Assembly (NCBI GenBank): GCA_016778895.1
Contig: JADHOR010000018.1
Location: 1 to 35,285, forward strand
Origin: Candidatus Puniceispirillum sp.
GTDB lineage: Bacteria; Pseudomonadota; Alphaproteobacteria; Puniceispirillales; Puniceispirillaceae
Length of the DNA stretch: 35,285 nt
Reading direction: 5' to 3'
Of this stretch, positions 1-7,536 are shown in pieces. Within the stretch, counting starts at the first letter, position 1. Every line of letters starts with the position of its first letter. A program made the translations under genes and the position numbers. The notes under the pieces were generated by a model that was given only the letters and a program-made list of their open reading frames with translations, ran no database searches and was not told where the DNA came from.

Positions 1-1098
1 AGCAATACCGATATTGGCTTGGTTAGCGGCGCCTATTTTGTTGGCTACCTCTTAGCAACGCCGGTTCTGGTTGGGTTAACCGACCGGGTTGATGCCCGGC
101 TAGTATTTTTGGGTGGCTGTGCTTTTGGTGGGGTTGGCTGTCTCGGCTTTGGTCTATTGGCCGATGGTTTTTGGTCTGCATCAATAACATGGGCCTTGGT
201 AGGGGCTGGTCTCGCTGGCACCTATATGCCCGGTTTGCAAATTCTAAACGCCCGGCTGGATGATGCGGCGCGGGTGCGATCGGTGCCGTGGTATACGGCC
301 TGTTTTGGCATTGGAACTGGCACATCATTCGCTGTAATGGGAACGCTTCTGGCCTATGCTGACTGGCAGATTGCGGCCTATCTTGGGGCTGGCGGGTCGG
401 GGCTTGCGGCGATGCTTGTGCTGTTTCAGGTTCGGCCCTGCCCAGCAACGCTATTCCCTGCCAGCCAGAAAAAACGCCACCCACTAGATTTGCGTCCGGC
501 ATTTCGCAAGCCCGTCGCGCTTGGCTATATCCTTGCCTATGGCACCCATACCTATGAGCTGTTCGCCTTTCGGACATGGAGCTTTGCACTGCTGGTATTT
601 CTGGCTAGCCGTGCCGATGGTGGCTTTGGGATTGGTGCTGTGACCACAATCGTCAGCCTGATCACGGTTACCGGCATGTTGGCGTCATTGCTTGGTGCCC
701 GAATATGCCTCGCCTTTGGACGGCATAGGGTGATCGCGCTGATCGGGGCGGCAAGCGCACTGGTCAGCCTGCTTGTGGCATTTAGCCTTACGGGGCCGAT
801 CTGGTTGGTGGTAATGGGATTATGGGTTTACAATGGCTTTATCATGCTGGATTCGGGGGCGCTGACAACGGGAACAGTCGAGGCGGGTGATTCACATGAT
901 CGCGGCGCGCTGCTGGCAGTGCATTCGATGATCGGCTTTGGCGGCGGCGCACTTGGTGGGCCAGCCGTTGGCTATGTGCTTGATCAGGCTGGCGGCGCGA
1001 ATATTCTCGGCGCATGGTTTTATGCGTTGTTGGCAATGGGCGCGGGCTCGGCGATTGTTTTTATCGTCCAGCGACATTTCTGGCGCCAGGCCGCCTAA
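1..1098 (+). CDS. MFS transporter, 5' truncated by window edge
   Basis: The reading frame is open from base 1, so the gene begins upstream and only the last 365 residues are visible; the in-frame TTG at 19 is probably not the start. The visible part is a chain of hydrophobic segments rich in Gly, Ala, Leu and Val. A short basic loop between two half-domains (around QKKRHPLDLRP) fits the central cytoplasmic loop of a 12-helix major facilitator permease. A loop after the second visible helix (LTDRVDARL) resembles the family's cytoplasmic loop 2-3 motif. The C terminus is a short basic tail. It should be an inner-membrane secondary transporter; the substrate cannot be told from sequence. It ends 54 nt from the convergent helicase gene. 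The family call is good and the substrate unknown. Confidence 0.8.
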   Translation, partial: SNTDIGLVSGAYFVGYLLATPVLVGLTDRVDARLVFLGGCAFGGVGCLGFGLLADGFWSASITWALVGAGLAGTYMPGLQILNARLDDAARVRSVPWYTACFGIGTGTSFAVMGTLLAYADWQIAAYLGAGGSGLAAMLVLFQVRPCPATLFPASQKKRHPLDLRPAFRKPVALGYILAYGTHTYELFAFRTWSFALLVFLASRADGGFGIGAVTTIVSLITVTGMLASLLGARICLAFGRHRVIALIGAASALVSLLVAFSLTGPIWLVVMGLWVYNGFIMLDSGALTTGTVEAGDSHDRGALLAVHSMIGFGGGALGGPAVGYVLDQAGGANILGAWFYALLAMGAGSAIVFIVQRHFWRQAA

Positions 1099-1152
1099 AG
1101 GACCTGTTGCTTTATTCGTAATATTCCCGCCCCGCAATTATTAGAACGGGGG

Positions 1153-3144
1153 CTACCGGCGCCGTTTTAAGGTGCCCTGACCCCCTTGTGGGGTAGCGCT
1201 TTTGTTACGCCGCGGTGGGCCGACTTTGCGGGATTTTGGTGCTGGTGACGTGGTGCGGCCTGCAGGTTTGCCGCGATCAGATGCGGGTTTCTGTGCTGCT
1301 GGCTTATCACCAAAATTAGGCCGTTTGTTGAAACTGGGCTTGCTGCCGAAAGGCTTTTTGCCGCGTGTCGGCGTATCACTAAAAGACGGCTTTTTGTTAC
1401 GCCCCGGCTTTTGGGCACGGCTTGCTGGGCCGGCCTGATCGGATGTGCGATCATGCCCTCTAAACCGGCTATCACTCTTCTCAAAACTATCACGCCGATC
1501 ATCACGCCTTGGGTGGCTGGCAGCATCTTCGCGCTTGCCAAATGGCCGTGACTGGCGGCGTTCGCCATCAAACGGCCTGCTTTCACGGGCTGGCTTGTCG
1601 GCCGGACGACCCGCAGCCGGACGACCATCTTGGCGCCGATCATCACGCCAGTCCTCACGCCTTGGGCGGCTGGCAGCATCTGCGCGCTTGGCAAATGGCC
1701 GTGACTGGCGGCGTTCGCCAGCAAGCGGCTTGCTGGCACGGGCTGGCTTGTCGGCCGGACGACCATCGTGGCGCTGATCATCACGCCGATCATCTCGCCG
1801 CCGGTCAGATGCATCATATCTTGCTCGATTATCACGTCGGTCATCGCGCCGGTTTGGGCGTCCGCGTTCAATGGCGGGGCGGTCACTTTGGCTGCGACTA
1901 CGTGCCCCCTGCGGAGGCCGTCTCCGACTGCGTGAAGCACCGCCACTTGCTTTAAAATCAGTAACAGCTGTGCCGTCCAATTCATAAAGCTCAACCCGCG
2001 CACCAACAGCGGCGATGATGGCGGCAAGCTTGTTGCGCTCGTCTGGCGCGCAAAATGAGAGGGCAAGCCCGCCAAGGCCAGCGCGGCCAGTACGCCCGAT
2101 ACGGTGAACATAGGCCTCGGGCGTGTCGGTAAGGTCGAAATTGATAACGTGGCTAAGGCCAGCAACATCAATACCGCGCGCCGCAACGTCGGTTGCAATT
2201 AATGCGCGTAACTGGCCGCTACGAAAATTGCGAAGCACTTTTTGACGCAGGGTCTGGCGCATATCGCCGTGCAACGCATCGACTGCAAAACCGCGCACTT
2301 CCATAAATTTTGCCAAGGCATCGGCGCGGCGTTTGGTGCGCACAAAAATGAGGCTTTGGCCGGTATCATGTTGGTTCAGGATGTCACATAGCCGGTCACG
2401 CTTGTCGCCCTCGCTCAACAAGGTCACACGCTGAGTTACTTTATCGGCGGTGATGCCGGCTTGGGGAGCTTTGACATGCGCCGGATCGGTCAGAAACTGT
2501 TTGGCAAGTTTTTCAATTTCTGGCGGCATGGTTGCTGAAAACAGCATGGTTTGCCGGATGCGTGGCAGGCTGGCGGCGATACGCTTGATCGGTGGATAGA
2601 AACCCAGATCAAGCATATGGTCAGCCTCATCAAGCACAAAATGGGTAATGCCGCTGGGGTCAAAGGCGCCTCGATCCATCAAATCTTCAAGTCGACCTGG
2701 TGTCGCCACAACAATATCAACACCGCGGCGTAAGCCACGAATTTGTGCATCATAGCGGGCGCCGCCAAATACAGCGAGATGCCGGATATTCAGATCAGCT
2801 GACAATTTGCTGACATTCTGTTCAATCTGGTTGGCGAGTTCGCGTGTTGGCGCAAGGATCAATGCCTTTGGAGGCTGTCCTGCGCGAACCGCGGCACTGT
2901 AGCCAAGATGTGTCATCAACGGCAGCAAAAATGCAGCGGTTTTGCCAGTGCCGGTTTGGGCAAGCCCGATTAGGTCGCGGCCTTCTAGCAAAAGTGGTAT
3001 AGACATGGCTTGAATAGGCGTTGGCGCAACCAGGCCTTCACGGGCTAAAGTTGCCAGCATCAATTCGGGAAGGTCAAAACTGTCAAAGCTGACATGCGGT
3101 GATTGGGCCGAAATTTCGGCAGAGTCTTGATTCATATCTGACAT
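1153..3144 (-). CDS. DEAD-box ATP-dependent RNA helicase (RhlE-like) with repetitive basic tail
   Basis: ATP-dependent RNA helicase, 663 aa from the ATG at 3144; a longer open frame reaches 3270 but lacks helicase-like sequence there. The core shows all the family motifs in order: Q motif (PTPIQ), Walker A (AQTGTGKT), PTRELA, TPGR, DEAD, SAT, then in the second RecA domain a FVRTKR segment, DVAARGID and HRIGRTGRAG. After about residue 400 comes a low-complexity tail rich in Arg, Asp, Gly and Ser, ending in Lys/Pro-rich sequence. It holds two imperfect copies of a roughly 51-residue unit, including GERRQSRPF and ADKPAR. Such tails bind RNA non-specifically in RhlE/CsdA-type helicases, which act in ribosome assembly and RNA decay. 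The start has only a weak ribosome site. The exact subfamily is uncertain. Confidence 0.92.
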   Translation of the reverse strand: MSDMNQDSAEISAQSPHVSFDSFDLPELMLATLAREGLVAPTPIQAMSIPLLLEGRDLIGLAQTGTGKTAAFLLPLMTHLGYSAAVRAGQPPKALILAPTRELANQIEQNVSKLSADLNIRHLAVFGGARYDAQIRGLRRGVDIVVATPGRLEDLMDRGAFDPSGITHFVLDEADHMLDLGFYPPIKRIAASLPRIRQTMLFSATMPPEIEKLAKQFLTDPAHVKAPQAGITADKVTQRVTLLSEGDKRDRLCDILNQHDTGQSLIFVRTKRRADALAKFMEVRGFAVDALHGDMRQTLRQKVLRNFRSGQLRALIATDVAARGIDVAGLSHVINFDLTDTPEAYVHRIGRTGRAGLGGLALSFCAPDERNKLAAIIAAVGARVELYELDGTAVTDFKASGGASRSRRRPPQGARSRSQSDRPAIERGRPNRRDDRRDNRARYDASDRRRDDRRDDQRHDGRPADKPARASKPLAGERRQSRPFAKRADAASRPRREDWRDDRRQDGRPAAGRPADKPARESRPFDGERRQSRPFGKREDAASHPRRDDRRDSFEKSDSRFRGHDRTSDQAGPASRAQKPGRNKKPSFSDTPTRGKKPFGSKPSFNKRPNFGDKPAAQKPASDRGKPAGRTTSPAPKSRKVGPPRRNKSATPQGGQGTLKRRR
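1503..1808 (-). repeat. Tandem in-frame repeat (about 153 nt, two copies) in helicase tail
   Basis: Two direct copies of a unit about 153 nt long lie in the helicase C-terminal coding region, the first starting near 1503 and the second near 1656. The period is 51 codons, so the frame is kept. The copies are nearly identical over about 110 nt, and the first has an extra short internal duplication around 1608-1630 (GCCGGACGACC). The GC-rich repeat also keeps other frames open, which explains several long spurious reading frames here. Confidence 0.8.
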
Positions 3145-3378
3145 AGGTTTGTTTTCTAGCGCATGGCTTTTCGCGAAGGTAGCATCGCCCCTAGCGCGCC
3201 ACATCTTTGGCGGTCTTATGCGCCCTGGGGCAGCATTTGTCAATGAAAGGAACTTTGAATATATAATCAAGCGTCATGGGTGCAGGGTAAAAACAGCCAT
3301 CGTTGCAGTTTTCTGATTGTTGAATGCTGGTGGCTGGCCACTGGCATTCCAAGATAAATTCGGGCATAAGGGATTTGT

Positions 3379-3455
3379 GGTCCCGTAGCTCATCAGGATA
3401 GAGCGACAGATTCCTAATCTGTAGGTAGCAAGTTCGAGTCTTGCCGGGATCACCA
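3379..3455 (+). tRNA. tRNA-Arg (anticodon CCT)
   Basis: The cloverleaf folds by eye. Acceptor GGTCCCG pairs with CGGGATC (one G-U pair), the D stem is GCTC/GAGC, and the anticodon stem ACAGA/TCTGT encloses the loop TTCCTAA with anticodon CCT. The variable loop is AGGTA, and the T arm GCAAG-TTCGAGT-CTTGC is intact. The discriminator is A and the 3' CCA is encoded. It reads AGG arginine codons. It stands alone between the helicase and the accessory block containing the ferredoxin and lig genes. Confidence 0.96.
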
Positions 3456-3554
3456 CAAGATCAAAATATGGCCTCAAATGTGGCCATGGAGAGAGGTGTA
3501 AGTGCCCAGCTGTTACTTATCGCTTGGATTTAGGATGGGGAAAGAGGCTTAAAA

Positions 3555-3875
3555 TTGAATGCTTTTGAGAAAATATTGACCGTATGTCGCAAGGATGAAG
3601 TTGTTGAGGGAACAGTAATACAAATAAAAAAAGGTGACCTTGATCTGGCAGTTTATTGTGTCGAGTCAATATACTACGTCACGGATAATTTGTGCACCCA
3701 TGGTGCGGGGTACATGAATGAGGGATATTTAGACGGGCACATAATTGAATGTGACTTCCATGGTGGCGCATTTGACATTCGTACTGGTGAAGTTGTGTCG
3801 CCGCCTTGTATGACACCCCTAAAAACATATCCGGTTTTAGATGATGTTGCTGAGGTTAAGATAAAAATTTCTTGA
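3555..3875 (+). CDS. Rieske [2Fe-2S] ferredoxin, oxygenase-component type
   Basis: Small soluble electron carrier of 106 aa. The Rieske cluster motif is complete: C47-T-H49 and, 16 residues later, C66-D-F-H69, followed by GGAFD. The length and the absence of a signal or membrane segment match the ferredoxins of ring-hydroxylating dioxygenases and some O-demethylases, not respiratory Rieske proteins. No oxygenase alpha subunit or reductase is adjacent, so the partner must be encoded elsewhere. Neighbours are tRNA-Arg upstream and ligK, convergent, downstream. The gene is clearly more AT-rich than the helicase and gcv genes, which may mean later acquisition. The start ATG has no strong ribosome site (GGGGAAAGAGG lies about 12 nt upstream). 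The family is confident; the link to the lig genes is inference. Confidence 0.85.
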   Translation: MNAFEKILTVCRKDEVVEGTVIQIKKGDLDLAVYCVESIYYVTDNLCTHGAGYMNEGYLDGHIIECDFHGGAFDIRTGEVVSPPCMTPLKTYPVLDDVAEVKIKIS

Positions 3876-4223
3876 TATGAGCTGCCTGGGAGGTTCTCAT
3901 CATTTGAGCTTTTTTCAATTTGAATATTGCTTTTGTTATCAAACGTAAAGATTGTGTCGTAGATTAGGTTAACTGAGGCGCTTTTTTGGATAAAGCTCCT
4001 GCATTGGTCTGCAGATTAACCGAAGCCTGCTCAGCGATGCTAGTCGGATCACCTACAAGTGAATTGTTCTTGGTCAATCTTTTGAAAAAGACGTTTTTGG
4101 CCTCCGCACAATCAGGGGCACAGCCAAGCGGTATCCCCGTTGGTGCCGCCCCAACAACAGTTTGTGAAAGTTTTACTTCAACCTATTTACTTTCACCGTA
4201 ACGGAGCTACGTAAACTTTTTTA
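3876..4223. other. Gene-free AT-rich gap with possible gene remnant
   Basis: This 348-nt gap separates the convergent ferredoxin and ligK genes. No convincing gene is present. On the minus strand a 70-codon frame with protein-like composition stays open from about 4177 to its stop near 3968, but it has an upstream stop and no start codon, so it may be a decayed gene end. On the plus strand only a TTG-started frame exists. No T-tracted terminator hairpin was found. Confidence 0.35.
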
Positions 4224-4958
4224 CTACCCCCGGTCCCGGTTTCGACAGTCAATTCCGTTGAACTCGACAAGGTCTTCAAGTGTATCGACATAGGTAAAAC
4301 CTGCGGCAGCCAACGCAGGGCGCATTTCATACAGATCAATGCCGAGCTCACCTGAGGCTAGTTTTATCCGCTTGCTATTTTCGTTTTCAATCCGCTCATT
4401 TGCATTAATCAGAACTGTACCAGCCTGTTTACGGCTAACAACGCAGACGCCATCATCATCAGCGACAATCACATCACCCGGAAATACCAATTGGCCAGCG
4501 CATATCACCGGCACATTCACCGCACCGAGGGTGTTTTTGACGGTGCCTTTTGATGAGATTGATCGAGACCAGACTGGAAAATCCATTGACTTTAAATCGG
4601 CTGCATCGCGTGTTCCACCGTCAATCACAAGCCCAAGAACACCATGCGCTTGCGCCGAGGTGGCAAGTAAGTCTCCAAAGAAACCGTCAGTATTGTCGGT
4701 CGTACAGGCTACCACCAAAACATCGCCCGGTTGACACATTTCAATTGCCACATGGATCATCCAATTATCGCCGGGCTGAGCTAACACAGTTACGGCGGTG
4801 CCGCCAATCCGTGCACCGGGGTAAACTGGACGGATATAGGGTTTAAGTAGGCCAATACGGCCTTGCGCCTCATGCACGGTTGAGACGCCGGCAATTCCAA
4901 GCCCGACGGCTGTTGCTGTATCGGTGCGGCTGATATTACGGACAGCGACAGTTTTCAT
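4224..4958 (-). CDS. ligK: 4-carboxy-4-hydroxy-2-oxoadipate aldolase (RraA-like fold)
   Basis: Class II, divalent-metal-dependent aldolase that splits 4-carboxy-4-hydroxy-2-oxoadipate into pyruvate and oxaloacetate, the last step of protocatechuate 4,5-cleavage; the family also cleaves 4-hydroxy-4-methyl-2-oxoglutarate. The 244-aa protein has the expected VHEAQGR near residue 28, [10 protein letters not shown] near 62, the GFFGDLLA segment near 92, and the R117-D118-x-x-D121 signature of the aldolase branch, followed by [14 protein letters not shown]. True RraA RNase E regulators and menaquinone methyltransferases are alternatives that the metal-site signature and the ligI/ligJ neighbours argue against. 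The ATG at 4958 has an AAGGATAAGG ribosome site just upstream. It is divergent from the cysQ-like gene across a 504-nt AT-rich gap. Cytoplasmic, normally a homohexamer. Confidence 0.88.
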   Translation of the reverse strand: MKTVAVRNISRTDTATAVGLGIAGVSTVHEAQGRIGLLKPYIRPVYPGARIGGTAVTVLAQPGDNWMIHVAIEMCQPGDVLVVACTTDNTDGFFGDLLATSAQAHGVLGLVIDGGTRDAADLKSMDFPVWSRSISSKGTVKNTLGAVNVPVICAGQLVFPGDVIVADDDGVCVVSRKQAGTVLINANERIENENSKRIKLASGELGIDLYEMRPALAAAGFTYVDTLEDLVEFNGIDCRNRDRG

Positions 4959-5462
4959 TACCTTATCCTTATTTTTTTAGAGTTCTAGGTCATTGCCCTT
5001 TCATTATCGCGTCCATGAGACATGATGGCCAAAGTGAGCTAAACTCTCATCCCGCGGAAATTTACTTCAGCAAATATGTTTGCACAACAATCCATTTCAT
5101 TTGATGATAAGATAGGGCCACAAAATGTCATTTGCTCCCCAAAATGTTAACTTGACACAGTGTTTGGGCAGTTGATTGGACTAAGGAGACAGACCTGTAA
5201 GTCTAGGAATAAAAAATTATTTCAACTTAACTGAATATACTTTTTTGTGACCTTGAACGCGGCTCTTAGCGCTCTTTCCTTGTCACTCACTAACCCAATC
5301 GTATTTGAGTTCCGGCTGTGTGCCGTCAGAACATTTTGTTTCTGCGATACTTTGGGCTATCATAGTTTAATAATCTACTAACTATAGTTCATCGGTGTAG
5401 AACAAGCTTGAGGTAATCCCGATGTCAGTGGGTGATTAAAAACACGGAGATAATCATTCGCG
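4959..5462. other. Long divergent intergenic region, AT-rich
   Basis: This 504-nt gap lies between the divergent ligK and cysQ-like genes and should hold both promoters. No gene was found. Visible items are a TTGACA hexamer at 5152-5157 without a good -10 at the right distance, an AAGGAG at 5183-5188 not followed by a usable start, and the dyad described separately at 5362-5389. It is much more AT-rich than neighbouring coding DNA. Confidence 0.6.
5362..5389. promoter_or_regulatory. Candidate operator: ATAGTT-N12-AACTAT dyad
   Basis: ATAGTT at 5362-5367 and AACTAT at 5380-5385 form a perfect inverted repeat. The right arm extends into a perfect ten-base palindrome, AACTATAGTT, at 5380-5389. 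Three half-sites are thus packed within 28 bases, starting about 100 nt and ending 73 nt before the cysQ-like start. The layout fits a dimeric regulator of the divergent ligK/cysQ-like region. No regulator gene lies in the window, so function is inferred from symmetry and position only. Confidence 0.35.
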
Positions 5463-6251
5463 GTGACCAACAACTTGAGACAGAATGAAATGGATTACTC
5501 ACATCTTGCGAGGCAACTAATACGTCCGGTCGAAGAGGCTGGCCGAGTGATTATGAATATTTATTGCGGGCCTTCAACAATCAAGTTCAAGCCTGATGGC
5601 AGCCCAGTCACTGAGGCTGATCGGGCAGCTGAATCAATATTATTGCCGGCAATTGCTGCAGCTGCGCCAGCGATCTCAATTGTCTCTGAAGAAAACCCGG
5701 CGAGCCATGAATTCGTTGCGGGGTGTCAATTCTTCCTAGTGGATCCTCTTGATGGCACCAAGGAATTCATCAGAGCTGGTGGAGATGGTGCCTTCACTGT
5801 TAATATTGGTTTGGTGACCAAGGGCGTCCCAGTCATGGGCATTGTTTTTGCACCCGCATTAAACCGGTTGTTTTTTGGCAGCGCCAGTGGTGGAGCCTTT
5901 GAAATTTCTTCGGGGAACTGCCGGCCTATTGCGGTTCGTAAACCAGAACCTCGAGGTATTGTTGCTGTCGCCAGCGCATCCCATCGTGATTTAGCAACAA
6001 ATCAGTGGCTGGAAGATCGCGGAATTAAACAGATTGTCTCAATTGGTTCCTCCTTGAAATTTTGTCTGATTGCGGCGGGGGAGGCAGATGTTTACCCGAG
6101 ATACGGGCCAACTATGGAATGGGATACTGCAGCTGGTGATGCTATACTCCGCGCTGCTGGTGGCAATGTTTTGGCTGAAGATGGCTCGCCGTTACGCTAT
6201 GGGAAAAGTAATTATCGCAACGGACCTTTCTTTGCGTTTGGCGGCGGTTAA
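5463..6251 (+). CDS. Inositol-phosphatase family protein, CysQ-like 3'(2'),5'-bisphosphate nucleotidase
   Basis: Mg2+-dependent phosphatase of the inositol monophosphatase superfamily, 262 aa from a GTG. The metal-site motifs are all present: SEEN near residue 78, DPLDGTKEF near 97-105, and EWDTAAGDAILRAAGG near 220. DGTKEF is typical of CysQ, which hydrolyses 3'-phosphoadenosine 5'-phosphate in sulfur assimilation. No sulfur genes are nearby. Instead it lies between ligK and ligI, so a role on another phosphorylated substrate is possible. GGAG sits 13 nt before the GTG, which is rather far; an ATG at 5490 is an alternative start that would lose nine residues. No signal peptide. The family is confident, the substrate is not. 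Confidence 0.85.
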   Translation: MTNNLRQNEMDYSHLARQLIRPVEEAGRVIMNIYCGPSTIKFKPDGSPVTEADRAAESILLPAIAAAAPAISIVSEENPASHEFVAGCQFFLVDPLDGTKEFIRAGGDGAFTVNIGLVTKGVPVMGIVFAPALNRLFFGSASGGAFEISSGNCRPIAVRKPEPRGIVAVASASHRDLATNQWLEDRGIKQIVSIGSSLKFCLIAAGEADVYPRYGPTMEWDTAAGDAILRAAGGNVLAEDGSPLRYGKSNYRNGPFFAFGGG

Positions 6252-6320
6252 CAGGTTAACAAAAGAAATACTCAATTGCTCCTTGCTCAAAAAATCTAAG
6301 TATCAGCAACGTACATTTTG

Positions 6321-6345
6321 ATTGTTCTGAAACAATGTGTTTTTT
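6321..6345 (+). terminator. Possible intrinsic terminator after cysQ-like gene
   Basis: ATTGTT (6321-6326) and AACAAT (6331-6336) form a 6-bp stem with a CTGA loop, followed by GTG and a run of six T. The stem is AT-rich and so weak. Its position 70 nt after the stop suggests the cysQ-like gene and ligI are transcribed separately. Confidence 0.4.
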
Positions 6346-6473
6346 CTAATGTTAAAGGCTCGAAAACCAACAAAATCACAAAAGCATGATTTACATATTT
6401 GCCCATTCAACGGGCTCAATTGCGCCACATGAAAAAGGTCGCCTCAAGACGTTTTCGCCAGATTGGTATTGCT

Positions 6474-7379
6474 ATGACTGAATATATCCACCCTGTCATC
6501 GGTATGAAAAGTTGCATGGCGCCCGATCCGGATACGCGAATACCAGCCTTTAAGGCGCCAAAGGGCGCTTGCAACAGCCATTGTCATATCTTTGGGCCGC
6601 ATGAGATTTTTCCCTATCACCCGAAATCGACCTATCATCCGCCCGATGGTCCAAAAGAAAGTTTGGCCGCTCTTCACGTCAAGCTGGGCATTGATCGTGC
6701 GGTGATTGTGCAGGCAAGCTGTCATGGCCCCGATAATCGTGCGATGCTTGACGCGATTGCCGGGCGACCTGATGATTATCGTGGTGTGTGCATTGCCGAT
6801 GACAGTTTTTCCGACGAGGATTTTGCCGATCTCGATGCTGGCGGGGTACGCGGAATTAGGTTTAACTTTGTTACCCATCTTGGTGGCACGCCTGATTTGG
6901 CGATGATGCAGCGAGTGTTAGAGCGGATAAGGCCGCTGGGTTGGCATTTGGTGATCCATGTGAACGCCGAGGATATTTTGAGTTTTCAGGACTTCTTCCT
7001 GAAGTTTGACATGAACATAATTGTTGATCATATGGGCCGCGTACCAACAGCCGACGGCGTGCATCAACCGGCCTTCAAGATTTTGAAATCCTTTCTTGAG
7101 CGTGAGAATTGGTGGGTAAAAATTTGTGGTTGCGAACGTATTTCTTCAGCGGGGCCGCCATTCTATGATGCGGTTCCTTATGCGCAGGAACTCGTCGAAA
7201 TTGCCCCTGACCGTGTTTTATGGGGAACCGACTGGCCGCACCCAAACATCAAACGCCATATGCCAAATGATGGTGATTTGTTGGATCTGGTTCCGTTATT
7301 GGCGCGTGATGCGGCGTTACAGAAAAAAATTCTGGTGGATAATCCGGCCCGGCTTTATGGATTTACGCCGGTTGAGTAA
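6474..7379 (+). CDS. ligI: 2-pyrone-4,6-dicarboxylate lactonase
   Basis: Amidohydrolase-superfamily enzyme that opens 2-pyrone-4,6-dicarboxylate to 4-oxalomesaconate / 4-carboxy-2-hydroxymuconate in protocatechuate 4,5-cleavage. It has the H36-x-H38 pair in SHCHIFGP, VIVQASCHGPDN near 80, GGVRGIRFNF near 122, a His in HLVIHVNAE, IVDHMGR near 184, and the C-terminal WGTDWPHPN with the catalytic Asp. These are the LigI signatures, and the barrel has the expected size of 301 aa. The start is uncertain: the frame is open to a TTG at 6399, with ATGs at 6429 and 6474. The 6474 ATG is chosen because it gives family-like length; none has a good ribosome site. ligJ follows 157 nt downstream on the same strand. 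Confidence 0.9.
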   Translation: MTEYIHPVIGMKSCMAPDPDTRIPAFKAPKGACNSHCHIFGPHEIFPYHPKSTYHPPDGPKESLAALHVKLGIDRAVIVQASCHGPDNRAMLDAIAGRPDDYRGVCIADDSFSDEDFADLDAGGVRGIRFNFVTHLGGTPDLAMMQRVLERIRPLGWHLVIHVNAEDILSFQDFFLKFDMNIIVDHMGRVPTADGVHQPAFKILKSFLERENWWVKICGCERISSAGPPFYDAVPYAQELVEIAPDRVLWGTDWPHPNIKRHMPNDGDLLDLVPLLARDAALQKKILVDNPARLYGFTPVE

Positions 7380-7536
7380 TGGGGCGAGCAGCCGCGATGA
7401 AACAGGCCGTTTGCAGCGGTGGTTTTTTATTTTGGCTATTGGTTTCGCGCATTTGTTGTCCTAGGCCAACATTCTAACGTCTTAGGTCAGCGGACATGAC
7501 CAATATTTCGATATTTTTATTAGGGAAGATGCAACG

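Noticed and set aside
1167-2198. Long alternative frame (343 codons) on the helicase strand, and several frames opposite it
   Set aside because: They lie wholly inside the helicase gene, whose motifs are complete. GC-rich repeats keep the other frames open and their translations look like no family.
3986-4201. 71-codon plus-strand frame between ferredoxin and ligK
   Set aside because: It starts only at TTG with no ribosome site and no recognisable family, so it is not called as a gene.
5152-5188. TTGACA followed by AAGGAG as a promoter and small gene
   Set aside because: No suitable -10 at 16-18 nt and no start codon with a useful frame after the AAGGAG.
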